Origin: CAIZQW01 sp942493055
GTDB taxonomy: Bacteria > Verrucomicrobiota > Kiritimatiellia > RFP12 > UBA1067
Assembly (NCBI GenBank): GCA_942493055.1
Contig: OW818680.1
Coordinates: forward strand, 3,162,001 to 3,226,000
Direction: 5' to 3'
Length of the DNA stretch: 64,000 nucleotides
Each line of letters starts with the position of its first letter. Position 1 is the first letter of the stretch. Of this stretch, positions 31,448 through 41,095 are shown one piece after another. Under the pieces are notes generated by a model. It had not been told where the DNA came from and searched no databases. It saw only the letters and a program-made list of their open reading frames with translations. The position numbers and the translations under genes are program-made.

Positions 31448-32797
31448 CTATTTACCAACACAAAAGCGCGAAAAGATGGCCTCCAGCAAATCATCGGTAT
31501 AGACGCGTCCGACAATGCGTCCAAGCGCCTCTGCTGCCACGCGGAGTTCATTGGCCGCAATGACGAGATCCTTTTTGATCAAGGTGGCATGCGCCTGCTC
31601 GGTCGCCGCAACTGCTGACCGGAGTTCCTGAACATGCCGCTGATTGATGATCTCGATGTTGTCTGAGGGATTCACGACACCCAGTTTCTGGAGAATCGCT
31701 TCTGTCAAGCCCTTCAGGCCCAACCCTGTTTTAGCGGATACCCTGATCAGCGCGTCACTTCCCTGTTCTTCGCCGTGACCCGCGAGCAGATCGCTCTTGG
31801 TCAAAACAAGGATGGACCGGTCATCGCGCGGAAGCTCGGCAATCTCCATATCTGTCACCGTCGTCGCGTCGACGACGTGCAGGTTGACATCCGCCTGCTG
31901 GATCAGCGCGCGGGACCGTGAGATGCCCTCCTGTTCCACATCATCTGTGGCCATGCGCAGTCCGGCCGTGTCCGCCAGGCGGAGCGGGATTCCCTCCACC
32001 AGCAGGCTCTCCTCGATGACATCGCGAGTCGTGCCCGGCACATGATGCACGATGGCACGATTGCGTCCCAGCAAGGCGTTTAGCAACGAGGACTTCCCGG
32101 CATTCGGTTTACCGCTCAACACCACCAGGGCGCCGTCACGCAACACATGCCCATGGGTCTCCCAGGAGCGGATCAACGCCGAGAGCTCTAGCATTGTCTG
32201 TTCGACGGCCTGTGTGGTCTGCGTTAAGAAGGTCTCGGACAACTCGCCTTCATCAAAATCAAGCTGATGCTCGGCCTCTGCGCAATGGCTGAGCAGGGTT
32301 TCATAGAGGGCGGTCATGCGCGTGCCCAATTGCCCGTCCAACTGGGCGCGTGCGACATGCGCCATGCGTTCGGACTTGGATTGGATGAAGTCGCAGATTG
32401 CCTCGGCCTGGGTCAGGTCGATACGGCCATTTAGAAAGGCGCGCTTGGAGAACTCGCCGGGCTCGGCGATACGCGCCCCAGCAGCCAGTACAGCATCCAG
32501 GAGCTGACGCGAGGGCAGTGTGCCGCCATGCCCCTGGATCTCGACAACCTCTTCGCCTGTAAAGCTGCGCGGCCCCTGAAAGAGCAGCACCAGGGCGTCA
32601 TCGACTTTTTCGTGCGTCAGGGGATGGATAATGTCTGCGTAAAAAAAGCTCCCGGCTGCCCGCCGGCTCGGTTTATGCGACGTGAGCGGGGTGAGACGGT
32701 CTGCCACCTGCAGCGCCTCCGGACCTGAAATCCGGACCACGCAGACGCCCCCGGGACCGGGCGCTGTTGCAATCGCCGCGATCGTGTCGTTCATCAT
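31448..32797 (-). CDS. mnmE: tRNA uridine-5-carboxymethylaminomethyl(34) synthesis GTPase MnmE
   Basis: 449 aa, usual length. The N-terminal formyl-THF-binding domain begins DTIAAIATAPGPGGVCVVRISGPEAL; the G domain has GKPNAGKSSLLNALLGRNRAIVHHVPGTTRDVIEE (G1, G2), DTAGLR (G3) and TKSD (G4); the C-terminus FSRFCVGK carries the CxGK motif that binds the catalytic region. With MnmG it modifies U34 of tRNAs. It overlaps tex by 4 bp and ends at the terminator at 31386-31412. Confidence 0.97.
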   Translation of the reverse strand: MMNDTIAAIATAPGPGGVCVVRISGPEALQVADRLTPLTSHKPSRRAAGSFFYADIIHPLTHEKVDDALVLLFQGPRSFTGEEVVEIQGHGGTLPSRQLLDAVLAAGARIAEPGEFSKRAFLNGRIDLTQAEAICDFIQSKSERMAHVARAQLDGQLGTRMTALYETLLSHCAEAEHQLDFDEGELSETFLTQTTQAVEQTMLELSALIRSWETHGHVLRDGALVVLSGKPNAGKSSLLNALLGRNRAIVHHVPGTTRDVIEESLLVEGIPLRLADTAGLRMATDDVEQEGISRSRALIQQADVNLHVVDATTVTDMEIAELPRDDRSILVLTKSDLLAGHGEEQGSDALIRVSAKTGLGLKGLTEAILQKLGVVNPSDNIEIINQRHVQELRSAVAATEQAHATLIKKDLVIAANELRVAAEALGRIVGRVYTDDLLEAIFSRFCVGK

Positions 32798-35121
32798 AAG
32801 TTCCCAAAGGGATTGGCAGTGAAGCCGCTTGAGAAGGGCCGCCGTTCCTCGCGCGGCCGACTGCCTGGATAGCCGCCGCCGGAGGGCCGTGGAGCCGGCC
32901 CACGCTCTTGTGGACGCTGGGGTGCGCCGCTGCCAGCAGGAGTGCCGGTGGTCGGGGTCTTCGCACTCAACGAAATACGCCGGCGCACCTTGTCCACGGA
33001 GAGCACGCGCACCTTCAGGCGGTCGCCGGTCTTGACCACTTCCGCCGGATCCTTGATAAAGCGGTTCGACAGTTCAGAGACATGAATCAGGCCGTCCTGA
33101 TGGACGCCGATGTCCACAAAGGCGCCAAAGGCGGTAACATTGGTGACCACGCCTTCCAGGGTCATGCCCTCCTTGACGTGTTCAATCTCCGTCACGTCAT
33201 CGCGGAAGGCCGGCTTTTCAAAAGTTGCGCGCGGATCACGTCCCGGCTTCTTCAGTTCCGCAACGATATCTCGCAGGGTCGGCTCGCCGACAGACTCCGA
33301 TACATAGTTCGCGATCTTGATCTGCTCGACCTTATCCGGATGGCCGATCAGGTCGGCGAGTTCCACACCCAAATCTTTGGCCATCTGTTCCACAAGTGCA
33401 TAACGTTCGGGATGGACTGCCGAGGCATCCAGGGGCTGCTCAGAATCCCGGATGCGCAGGAAGCCCGCAGCCTGCTCAAAGGTCTTCGGCCCCATGCCAG
33501 GGACCTTGCTCAATTGCTTGCGACTGCTGAATGCGCCATGCTCATTGCGATAGCTGACGATCTTCTTGGCCATGGTGGAGCCAATCCCTGAGACGCGCGT
33601 CAGCAGCGGCGCGCTGGCGGTGTTCAGCTCCACGCCGACATGGTTCACGCAACTCACCACCACGTCATCCAGCTTCGAGGCCAAGAGGGGTTGGTGCACA
33701 TCATGCTGATATTGCCCCACGCCAATCGCCTTCGGATCGATCTTGACCAATTCGGCCAGCGGATCCTGCAAGCGGCGGCCGATCGAAATCGCGCCTCGGA
33801 TGGTTAAATCCAAGTCACCGAACTCTTCACGCGCTACTTCGGAAGCGCTATAGACAGAGGCTCCGGATTCATTCACGGAGACCACCATCACATCCTTGAC
33901 ATTAGCCTCCTTGAAGGTGTTGCGCACAAAGGTTTCTGTCTCGCGTCCCGCCGTGCCATTGCCGATGGCGATGGCATGCGGCCGATACTTGGAGACCATC
34001 TTGCACAAGTCCACCTGGGCTTCGACCTCTCTGCGTTCACCCTGCGTCGGGTAGATGGTGCAGGTTTCCATGAACTTCCCTGTCGCATCCAGGGCGGCGC
34101 ATTTACAGCCGGTCCGCAGGCCGGGGTCAATCGCGATCACCTTCTTCTCGCCCATGGGGGCCTGCAGCAGCAGATTGCGCAAGTTTTGCGCAAAGATCTC
34201 TACAGCCGCACGGTCAGACTTCATCTTCGTCTCGACGCTGACATCGATTTCAACGCTCGGCTCGATCAGCCGTTTATAACTGTCTTCGACCGCCTGTTTC
34301 AAGAGACCGGCAAAGGGTGAGCGTTCATTCAGCTTATAGATTTCAAGGATGCGCCGGACCGAGGCCGTTGAATCGCAGGTTATCTTGACGCGTAAGACTT
34401 TTTCGTCCTGGCCGCGACGAATCGCCAAAAACCGGTGCGACGGGATGTCGGCGATCTTTTCTTTAAAGTCATAATACTGTTCAAATTTGGTGGGCTCCGT
34501 CGGCTTGGGATCCACCACTTCCGAAACAATCATTCCCTCGGCAAAGAAGGCCTGACGGACCAAGCCGCGCACATCCGCGTTTTCCGAGATCATTTCAGCG
34601 ACAATGTCACGGGCGCCCGCAAGCGCTGCGGCACAATCCTCAACACCCTTTTCCGCATTCACAAAGGCGGCTGCAGCGGCCTCAGGATCGCCGGGGCCTT
34701 GCTGGACGATCAATTCAGCCAGCGGCTCCAACCCCTTCTCTCGTGCGATCATGGCGCGTGTACGGCGCTTCGGCTTATAGGGCAGATACAAATCTTCGAG
34801 GGTCGTCTTGGATCCGCAAGCCTCTATTTTTGCCTTGAGCTCCTCGGTCAGCTTCCCCTGCTCGTCAATGGATTTTAAAATGGTCGCACGGCGTTCTTCG
34901 AGTTCGCGGTAATACGAGAGACGCTCCTGGATTTTTGAAATCTGAACTTCATCCAAATTTCCATGCACCTCTTTGCGATAACGCGCAATAAAGGGAATGG
35001 TGTTTCCCTCAGCCAGCAACTTGGCGACCGAGGCAATCTGGCGCGGGGTGATGGACAATTCTTCAACGAGCCGTGGCAGCGCAACTTCCAAACCGACATC
35101 CTGTTCCGTTATATCACTCAT
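32794..35121 (-). CDS. tex: Tex-type S1 RNA-binding transcription accessory protein
   Basis: 775 aa. Tex N-terminal HTH-like domain (SITPRQIASVAKLLAEGNTIPFIARYRKE), YqgF-like domain (VIAIDPGLRTGCKCAALD), helix-hairpin-helix region (VSGIGSTMAKKIVSYRNEHG ... VPGMGPKTFEQAAGFLR) and a C-terminal S1 domain (GMTLEGVVTNVTAFGAFVDIGVHQDGLIHVSELS). Tex binds RNA and acts in transcription/RNA quality control. It ends with a Pro/Gly/Arg-rich tail (GSGAPQRPQERGPAPR). Same strand as mnmE with a 4-bp overlap; the tRNA-Gln gene lies 11 bp upstream. Confidence 0.96.
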   Translation of the reverse strand: MSDITEQDVGLEVALPRLVEELSITPRQIASVAKLLAEGNTIPFIARYRKEVHGNLDEVQISKIQERLSYYRELEERRATILKSIDEQGKLTEELKAKIEACGSKTTLEDLYLPYKPKRRTRAMIAREKGLEPLAELIVQQGPGDPEAAAAAFVNAEKGVEDCAAALAGARDIVAEMISENADVRGLVRQAFFAEGMIVSEVVDPKPTEPTKFEQYYDFKEKIADIPSHRFLAIRRGQDEKVLRVKITCDSTASVRRILEIYKLNERSPFAGLLKQAVEDSYKRLIEPSVEIDVSVETKMKSDRAAVEIFAQNLRNLLLQAPMGEKKVIAIDPGLRTGCKCAALDATGKFMETCTIYPTQGERREVEAQVDLCKMVSKYRPHAIAIGNGTAGRETETFVRNTFKEANVKDVMVVSVNESGASVYSASEVAREEFGDLDLTIRGAISIGRRLQDPLAELVKIDPKAIGVGQYQHDVHQPLLASKLDDVVVSCVNHVGVELNTASAPLLTRVSGIGSTMAKKIVSYRNEHGAFSSRKQLSKVPGMGPKTFEQAAGFLRIRDSEQPLDASAVHPERYALVEQMAKDLGVELADLIGHPDKVEQIKIANYVSESVGEPTLRDIVAELKKPGRDPRATFEKPAFRDDVTEIEHVKEGMTLEGVVTNVTAFGAFVDIGVHQDGLIHVSELSNRFIKDPAEVVKTGDRLKVRVLSVDKVRRRISLSAKTPTTGTPAGSGAPQRPQERGPAPRPSGGGYPGSRPREERRPFSSGFTANPFGNL

Positions 35122-35132
35122 ATATTTTTAAA

Positions 35133-35206
35133 TGGTTGCCTCATTAGGATTCGAACCTAAACAAACAGAGTCAGAATCTGTTGTGCTGCCGTTACACTAT
35201 GAGGCA
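35133..35206 (-). tRNA. tRNA-Gln (anticodon CTG)
   Basis: On the minus strand: acceptor TGCCTCA pairing with TGAGGCA, then discriminator A and encoded CCA (end at 35133). D loop with AACGGCAGC, anticodon stem ACAGA/TCTGT with loop TTCTGAC (anticodon CTG, reads CAG), T arm with GGTTCGAATCC. 74 nt including CCA. Confidence 0.95.
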
Positions 35207-35271
35207 ATAAATTGAAAGGGAATGATAATCTCAAAACGCCACGCGAATTGCAATGACGTTTTACACCTTTT

Positions 35272-36366
35272 TTAGTTCAGGCGGAGCGGCATGAGAACAT
35301 AGAGGAAGGGAACGCTACACTTCAACAGGGCCGGGCTATGTCCGTCGCTCAATTCAAAGTAGACTTCATCGTCATCCATGTTCTTTAACGGATCCATCAC
35401 ATATTCAGGATTAAAGACGATGGAAATTTCCTTGCCGGCATACTTGACCGGAATGGTTTCGCGTCCTTCACCGACCTCCTGGCTGGTGATATTAATCGTC
35501 AACTGATTGGCCGAGAAGGTCAGCCGCACCGCATTGGATTTGTCGGTTGTCATGACGGAGACACGGCGCACCGCTCGCAACAGCTCTTCACGCTCAAGGG
35601 TGACACGCTCATCGCATCCGCCGGGAATCACTTGCCGATAATTCGGATAGACGCCATCCACCAGCTTGCTGCTCATGATCGTGGTGCCCATCTCAAACAC
35701 CACTTGATTCTTCTGCGCATAAATCTTCACTTCCCCTTCATTCTGCAACACGCGCATCAGTTCGTTGACCGCCTTGGTCGGCAGGATCATCTCCGTCTCG
35801 GCCTGCTCTGGAAATTCCACTTCGTGATCCACCAGCGCCAAACGCCGGCCATCTGTCGCCACCATCGTCAGCTTGTTGCTCTTAAACGCCATCAGAACGC
35901 CATTCAGAACGCGCCGTGTCTCATCCAAGGAGGCAGCATAGCTCGTCTTGCGCAACATCTCCTTGAGCACGCCCTGATCAATGCGATAGCTGAATTTTCC
36001 CTCTGTAGCAGGGATCGGCGGAAAATCGCGCGTCGGCAGACCAATAATTCTGAAAAAGGATGAACCGCTCTGAAACTTTGCTTCATCATCCTCTGCGACC
36101 TGCACGGTCACATTGCCTTCATTCAATTCTTTCATCATGCTCACGACGCGGCGGATCGGAAGCGTCGTACTTCCAGGCTGTTCAACTTCGCAGGGGATCA
36201 CGCACCGCATGGAGATATCCAAGTCGGTTGTCGTAATGGACATCTGATTATTTTCCACATGAATTAAGGCATTCGATAATATCTGAAGCGTCCCTTTTGA
36301 CGAAACAACATTTTGAACCGTCATTAAGCCTTCAAGAAATTTGGATCGTATAACTGTGAATTTCAT
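35272..36366 (-). CDS. dnaN: DNA polymerase III beta clamp
   Basis: 364 aa. Typical three-domain clamp: KFTVIRSKFLEGLMTVQNVVSSKGTLQILSNALIHVE at the N-terminus, the middle domain with YAASLDETRRVLNGVLMAF and VATDGRRLALVDHEVE, and the C-terminal VPFLYVLMPLRLN. It encircles DNA and tethers polymerase III and other proteins through clamp-binding motifs. It follows dnaA after about 320 bp on the same strand, the common origin arrangement; the tRNA-Gln gene lies 65 bp downstream. Confidence 0.97.
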   Translation of the reverse strand: MKFTVIRSKFLEGLMTVQNVVSSKGTLQILSNALIHVENNQMSITTTDLDISMRCVIPCEVEQPGSTTLPIRRVVSMMKELNEGNVTVQVAEDDEAKFQSGSSFFRIIGLPTRDFPPIPATEGKFSYRIDQGVLKEMLRKTSYAASLDETRRVLNGVLMAFKSNKLTMVATDGRRLALVDHEVEFPEQAETEMILPTKAVNELMRVLQNEGEVKIYAQKNQVVFEMGTTIMSSKLVDGVYPNYRQVIPGGCDERVTLEREELLRAVRRVSVMTTDKSNAVRLTFSANQLTINITSQEVGEGRETIPVKYAGKEISIVFNPEYVMDPLKNMDDDEVYFELSDGHSPALLKCSVPFLYVLMPLRLN

Positions 36367-36686
36367 TACAGATGCTCCTTTGATGAAATCAAAAATTTCA
36401 AAGTGGGAATTATAGCTGATATTATGTATTAATGTAAAGTATCAATAGTAGTAATATTAGGCGGTGTTGAAAGCTGATAATAACTCTCTAACTCTCATTC
36501 ATTCAGGCGATTGCATGCAGCGAAGTCCAGCAATAAGGATGTTGATAAGGTGATGACGGGTGAAGATGAATTGAGGCGCTGTTGAGCAGGCTGTTCATAA
36601 GGTCACATCTATTGTTAAATGATGAACAGGGTTTCAACATACTTTCAACACCTCGCTGTTCATAACATTCGACTCTTTCCAACGGG
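36367..36686. other. dnaA-dnaN intergenic region with DnaA-box-like sites, candidate oriC part
   Basis: 320 bp with no gene. Sites: TGTTGATAA (36540-36548, complement TTATCAACA), TGTTCATAA at 36592-36600 and at 36657-36665 (complement TTATGAACA), and TGATGAACA (36620-36628) as a weaker match. AT-rich stretch at about 36400-36470. The dnaN promoter must also be here. Confidence 0.5.
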
Positions 36687-38066
36687 TTACAGATTGATAA
36701 AGGAGGAATCCCGGCCAAGCTGATGCACAATATGCTTCACGGATTCACGCAATTCGTTCTCGATTTGCAGACGATCTTGAATTGTTTTACAGGCATGGAC
36801 CACCGTCGCATGCGTCTTGCCAAACGATTGTGCGATCTCCGGTAACGAGAGCATGGTCATCTTGCGACAGAGGAACATGGCGATCTGCCGGGGCGCAGCC
36901 AGCATGCGGGTGCGCTTCTTACTCGACATGTCTGCCATGCGCAGATCAAAATAGTCGACAACGATCCGCTGGATTTCATCCGGGGTGATATCTTTTTGCC
37001 GCTCGTTGCTGAGTTGATCCTTCAGGAGGGTCCGCAACATCTCGGTGGTCATGACTTGATTGTGGTTCAAGTCTGCAAAGGCAATCGTCCGTTTCAACGC
37101 GCCTTCTAAGCTGCGCACGTTCGACTTGATGTTCTCCGCAATAAAGGTCAGCACGTCACTGGGAAGCTTCACACTGGTCAGGGAGAGCTTGTAGCGCAGA
37201 ATAGCCAGGCGCGTTTCGAAATCAGGGCACTCAATTTCCGTCACCATGCCCCATTCAAAGCGCGACACCAGGCGGGGCTCCAGGCCCTTCAATTTCTGGG
37301 GCGCGACATCGCTGGTCATGATGATTTGCTTATGGGAATCAAAGAGCGCATTGAAGGTGTGGAAAAATTCTTCCTGGATACTGTCTTTGCCGCAGAGAAA
37401 TTGAATATCATCGACGAGGAGCACGTCTGCCCGGCGATAGCGATTTCTGAAATCGACGATCGTGCGCTTCTGGAGCGCATCGATATATTCGTTGAGGAGC
37501 GTTTCAGATGACACATAACAGATCGACATGCCCGGCTTCTTGAGCACACTATGTCCGACCGCCTGCATGAGATGCGTCTTTCCAATGCCGGTCTGCCCGT
37601 GAATAAACAAAGGGTTATAAGCGCGGCCTGGCGCTTGAGACGCGCCAAGGGCTGCCGCATGCGCAAAATTATTGGCCGGGCCGGTGACAAAATTTTCAAA
37701 GGTGAAAATCGGATTGAGCGGACTGGCCAGCATGGTGCTCCGCTGACGCGGCCGCTTGTGTTCGGGCTCCGGCGGCAGGAGCTGCTTTTCCATGGGCGCC
37801 ACGCCATCAGAGGGGCGCAGCACATCGAACTTGAGCTTCATGTCCATGGGCGCGCCAGAGGCATGCAAGGCGGTCAGAATGAGGCTTTTGTAGTTCTTGT
37901 CCAGCCAATCTTGATAAAAATCATTATCCACTGTCAGATAAAAACAGTTGTCCCTGATTGCATCAGGTTTAATAATTTCTATCCAGCGCTCAAAAAGATC
38001 TTTGCTCTTAATGACACTTTTTAAATGCTCTGTAGCTTGCTGCCACAACGCTAAATCATTATTCAT
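36687..38066 (-). CDS. dnaA: Chromosomal replication initiator protein DnaA
   Basis: 459 aa. Domain I (N-terminal, AEHLKSVIKSKDLFERWIEIIKP type), linker, AAA+ domain with Walker A GQTGIGKTHLMQAVGHS and Walker B DVLLVDDIQFLCGKDS, and domain IV with the DnaA signature CRKMTMLSLPEIAQSFGKTHATVVHAC. It binds DnaA boxes and melts oriC. A hairpin (38097-38118) and a candidate promoter (38139-38168) precede it. Downstream is dnaN. Confidence 0.98.
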   Translation of the reverse strand: MNNDLALWQQATEHLKSVIKSKDLFERWIEIIKPDAIRDNCFYLTVDNDFYQDWLDKNYKSLILTALHASGAPMDMKLKFDVLRPSDGVAPMEKQLLPPEPEHKRPRQRSTMLASPLNPIFTFENFVTGPANNFAHAAALGASQAPGRAYNPLFIHGQTGIGKTHLMQAVGHSVLKKPGMSICYVSSETLLNEYIDALQKRTIVDFRNRYRRADVLLVDDIQFLCGKDSIQEEFFHTFNALFDSHKQIIMTSDVAPQKLKGLEPRLVSRFEWGMVTEIECPDFETRLAILRYKLSLTSVKLPSDVLTFIAENIKSNVRSLEGALKRTIAFADLNHNQVMTTEMLRTLLKDQLSNERQKDITPDEIQRIVVDYFDLRMADMSSKKRTRMLAAPRQIAMFLCRKMTMLSLPEIAQSFGKTHATVVHACKTIQDRLQIENELRESVKHIVHQLGRDSSFINL

Positions 38067-38096
38067 GTTGTAATATTTCCACCAAAAAATGAACCG

Positions 38097-38118
38097 GCGG
38101 AGCGCTTTTTTGCTCCGC
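38097..38118 (-). promoter_or_regulatory. Hairpin in the dnaA leader
   Basis: GCGGAGC (38097-38103) and GCTCCGC (38112-38118), an 8-nt loop, 31-52 bp upstream of the dnaA start codon, between it and the candidate promoter. Could attenuate or stabilise the leader; function inferred. Confidence 0.4.
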
Positions 38119-38138
38119 GAATATCCCTTTAAAAGGTT

Positions 38139-38168
38139 GATATAGTTAAACCATATCTACGGGTGCAA
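38139..38168 (-). promoter_or_regulatory. Candidate dnaA promoter
   Basis: On the minus strand TTGCAC (38163-38168), 18-nt spacer, TATATC (38139-38144). The leader would be about 65 nt. A DnaA-box-like TTATGAACA lies 35 bp further upstream (38203-38211), so autoregulation by DnaA is possible. Confidence 0.4.
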
Positions 38169-38202
38169 AACAATGGAAAAGAATAATCATTTCATCAACA
38201 AG

Positions 38203-38211
38203 TTATGAACA
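38203..38211 (+). promoter_or_regulatory. DnaA-box-like site upstream of dnaA
   Basis: TTATGAACA, identical to the sites at 31361-31369 and (complement) 36592-36600 and 36657-36665. The recurrence of this exact 9-mer near dnaA suggests a lineage variant of the box. Confidence 0.45.
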
Positions 38212-38257
38212 GGGTCTGTTGAAAAATGTAATGCGCTGAACCGTAAAGCGTTAACAG

Positions 38258-38288
38258 AAAAAAAGGTACCTTAAACAAGGCACCTTTC
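38258..38288 (-). terminator. Terminator of the M16 protease gene
   Basis: On the minus strand AAAGGTGCCTT-GTTT-AAGGTACCTTT followed by a T tract, beginning about 18 bp past the stop. Confidence 0.65.
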
Positions 38289-38305
38289 AGAAGCATGCCC
38301 CCCAC

Positions 38306-41035
38306 TTATTGACAGTCGTTTGGAAGGCGGATTTCGCCGAGGCCCGCCGCTTGAACGCCCGCCTCGATTTTTGCGCGGTCGCCAACGATAATCCACGAGA
38401 GATTTTTGGGACGAAGTGTTTGAATTGCGGCCTGCCGGGCATCCTGGCAGGTGACGGAACCGACCCGCTGGGCCGCTGTCTTGAAATAGTCATCCGGTAA
38501 CTGGAAGGTCGCCAGTTCCGCGAGCGAAGCCATCACCTGGTCCAGGGTTTCCCACTTGCCGGAGAGGCGCAGCGCCTGTGCCGTGCGGACCTGCTGGAAC
38601 TCGCTGTCCGAGATGGGGCGCTCATGGAAGAGGTCGTTGATCTCCTTTGCGATTTCACGCATCGTCTCCACGGTCTTGTCCGTCTGCACCTGCGTCGCCA
38701 CATAGAAGGGGCGTGTGGCACGCGCGGAGACGATCCCCGAGCGCGCGCCGTAGGTCCAGTGCTTCTCTTCGCGCAGGTTCATGTTGATACGCGAGGTGAA
38801 GGAGCCGCCCAGGACCTGGTTCATCAATTCGCTTGCGAGGTGCGTGCTCTCATCGCGCGGCGGTGCGAGATTGGCGGCCACGATGACACTTTGGACAGCG
38901 CCGGGCTTGTCCACAATCGTAATCGTGGGCTGCGCGGTTGTCCGGAAGGTGGGATAGAGGGGCACCTTGGCCATGCCCGGGGGAAGCGACCCTTTCCAGC
39001 GGCCCAGCGTGCGTTCCAACTTCGGCAGGATTTCTTCACGCGTGAAATCGCCGGTCACCAGGAGGGTGGCTGTGGCGGGCGCAAAAGCCTGCTGATAGAA
39101 GCGCAGACAGTTTTCGCGTTTCAAGGCTGCCACGTCAGCCTCGAAGCCATTGCCGGACAACGGGCGCCCATAGGGCGACTGAACGCCGTACAGCACCTGC
39201 GGCAAGAGGCGCATGGCCATGGACATCGGCTCGCGCAGCTCTCGGCGGATATCCGCGAGCTGCTTGGTTTGCAGACGCAGGAAATCGACCTCAGCAAAGG
39301 CGGACTCCGCGATTACGGAGTTATAATAGGCCAGCGAGTCATCCAGATTCTTCTTCAGGGCGCTGAGCGAGACCGAAGCGTTTTCAAGGGAGGCCGAGGC
39401 CGAGATGGTGGCGCCGAGCAATGCCAGACGCGCTGCGAGCCGTTCCGCATTATGGTGACGCGTGCTCTCGGTCAACAGATTCATGGTCAGGCGCGCAGTG
39501 CCTGCGCCTCCGACAGGGTCGGAGGTCACGCCCCTGGGGGCCAGCAAGGACATCTTGATCATCGGGACACCCGCGCGCGGTGCGAGGACGACCTGCAGGC
39601 CGTTGCGCAGTTTGGCGCGTGTGATCTCCGGGAAGTGGGCCATGGGCTCCAGGCGCGGCACCGTGACCGTGGTGCGGTCAAACACATTCGTCTCCCCCCG
39701 GAATTTCGGATAGGGCTCAATGGTCAATTGATATTCACCATCCGCCAGCCAGGTGCTGGCGGCTTCGCGGATCTGAGCGGCGCGCGCACTGCGAATATCC
39801 TCTTGCTGGACGAGATAATAGCTGGGGTCATTGAGATAGACGCTGTTCCGGGCGAGCAGATCAGACTTGCCCCCGAAGCCGCCGATCCGCTCCAAGCCTT
39901 GAATAAAACTGGCTTCTGCCTGTGTCTTGACACGCGCCAGCTCTTCACGCTTCGGGCCGTCGTTGATGAAGCGTGCGAGCTCCTCGTCAATCGCTGCGTT
40001 GATCTGGGGGATGTGACGGTCCTCCTGGGCCGTCGCGACAATGAAAAAGAGCCCCGCGATCTCGCTCTGGTCCGCATTCACGGAGACACTGGTCGCGATC
40101 TTATCCACGCAGACCAGGCGCTGATACAGGCGGGAGTTTTGTCCGTCGCCCAAGACGGAGGCGGCCATCTCCAGATGCGTAGCGGTCTGGTTGCCATAGC
40201 CGGGGATGTTCCACACTTTGTAGATGCGGGCTGCAGGGACATGGTCATGCGCGCGCTGGCGGTGTGTGCCGGTGCGCTTGGCGATCCAGCTCGATTGGCG
40301 CGCCAGGGGCGGTCCGGACGGAATGTTGCCAAAGGCGCGCTTGACCTTCTGGAGCACCTCATCCGCCTTGACATCCCCTGCAATGACCAAGGTCGCGTTG
40401 GCCGCGCCATAATAGGTCTTGAACCAGGTCTTGGCATCGTCGAGCGTCGTCGCATTCAGGTCCTCCATCGAGCCGATGACCTCCCACGAATAGGGATGTC
40501 CCTTGGGCCAGGCGTTCTCTGTGATGAGCTTCCAGGCGACGCGATAGGGCTGGTTGTCCCCCTGCCGCTTTTCATTCTGCACCACCCCGCGCTGCTCATC
40601 CAGCTTCTCCTGGGTCAGCACGCCTAAAAAATGGCCCATGCGGTCCGACTCGAGCCAGAGCATGTAGTCTAGGGCATCTTTGGGGACGTTTTGAAAATAA
40701 TTGGTCCGATCGTCGCTGGTGGTGCCGTTCAAATCTGTTGCGCCCACCTTTTCCGTGGAGCGGAACCACTCGTCCTTAAAGTGTTCACTCCCGTTAAACA
40801 TCAGGTGCTCGAACAGATGGGCCAGGCCGGTGCGCCCGGGCTTTTCGTTCTTCGAGCCCACGTGATACCAGACGTTGACCGCCACAATCGGCGCCTTGTG
40901 GTCTTCATGGACGATCAGGGTGAGGCCGTTATCCAGCGTATAGCGCGTATAGGGGATCGGCGGGGCGACAGGAGGGGTCTCCGCGCTGGCCAAGAGGGGG
41001 AGGAGCGAAAAAAGAAGAGCGAGTTGTTTTTTCAT
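38306..41035 (-). CDS. M16-family zinc protease, two-module (pitrilysin/PqqL-like), secreted
   Basis: 909 aa. Signal peptide (KKQLALLFSLLPLLASA). The N-terminal module has the inverted zinc motif HxxEH in AHLFEHLMFNGSEHF and a downstream glutamate in EQRGVVQNEKRQGDN, so it is catalytically complete. The second half (from about 460) is an inactive M16 C-terminal module (PMIKMSLLAPRGVTSDP, KHWTYGARSGIVSARATR). Such enzymes clear peptides in the periplasm. A long antisense frame on the plus strand is a shadow. A terminator follows at 38258-38288. Confidence 0.93.
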   Translation of the reverse strand: MKKQLALLFSLLPLLASAETPPVAPPIPYTRYTLDNGLTLIVHEDHKAPIVAVNVWYHVGSKNEKPGRTGLAHLFEHLMFNGSEHFKDEWFRSTEKVGATDLNGTTSDDRTNYFQNVPKDALDYMLWLESDRMGHFLGVLTQEKLDEQRGVVQNEKRQGDNQPYRVAWKLITENAWPKGHPYSWEVIGSMEDLNATTLDDAKTWFKTYYGAANATLVIAGDVKADEVLQKVKRAFGNIPSGPPLARQSSWIAKRTGTHRQRAHDHVPAARIYKVWNIPGYGNQTATHLEMAASVLGDGQNSRLYQRLVCVDKIATSVSVNADQSEIAGLFFIVATAQEDRHIPQINAAIDEELARFINDGPKREELARVKTQAEASFIQGLERIGGFGGKSDLLARNSVYLNDPSYYLVQQEDIRSARAAQIREAASTWLADGEYQLTIEPYPKFRGETNVFDRTTVTVPRLEPMAHFPEITRAKLRNGLQVVLAPRAGVPMIKMSLLAPRGVTSDPVGGAGTARLTMNLLTESTRHHNAERLAARLALLGATISASASLENASVSLSALKKNLDDSLAYYNSVIAESAFAEVDFLRLQTKQLADIRRELREPMSMAMRLLPQVLYGVQSPYGRPLSGNGFEADVAALKRENCLRFYQQAFAPATATLLVTGDFTREEILPKLERTLGRWKGSLPPGMAKVPLYPTFRTTAQPTITIVDKPGAVQSVIVAANLAPPRDESTHLASELMNQVLGGSFTSRINMNLREEKHWTYGARSGIVSARATRPFYVATQVQTDKTVETMREIAKEINDLFHERPISDSEFQQVRTAQALRLSGKWETLDQVMASLAELATFQLPDDYFKTAAQRVGSVTCQDARQAAIQTLRPKNLSWIIVGDRAKIEAGVQAAGLGEIRLPNDCQ

Positions 41036-41095
41036 AGCTGAGGTTCCGTTGGAATGTTGAGTGAAAATAGAGAAAACAAAGAGGCGGCTCCTGTT

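Noticed and set aside
38624..40627. 667-codon plus-strand frame opposite the M16 protease
   Set aside because: Antisense shadow of a GC-rich coding sequence; the minus-strand M16 has a signal peptide, HxxEH and a terminator.
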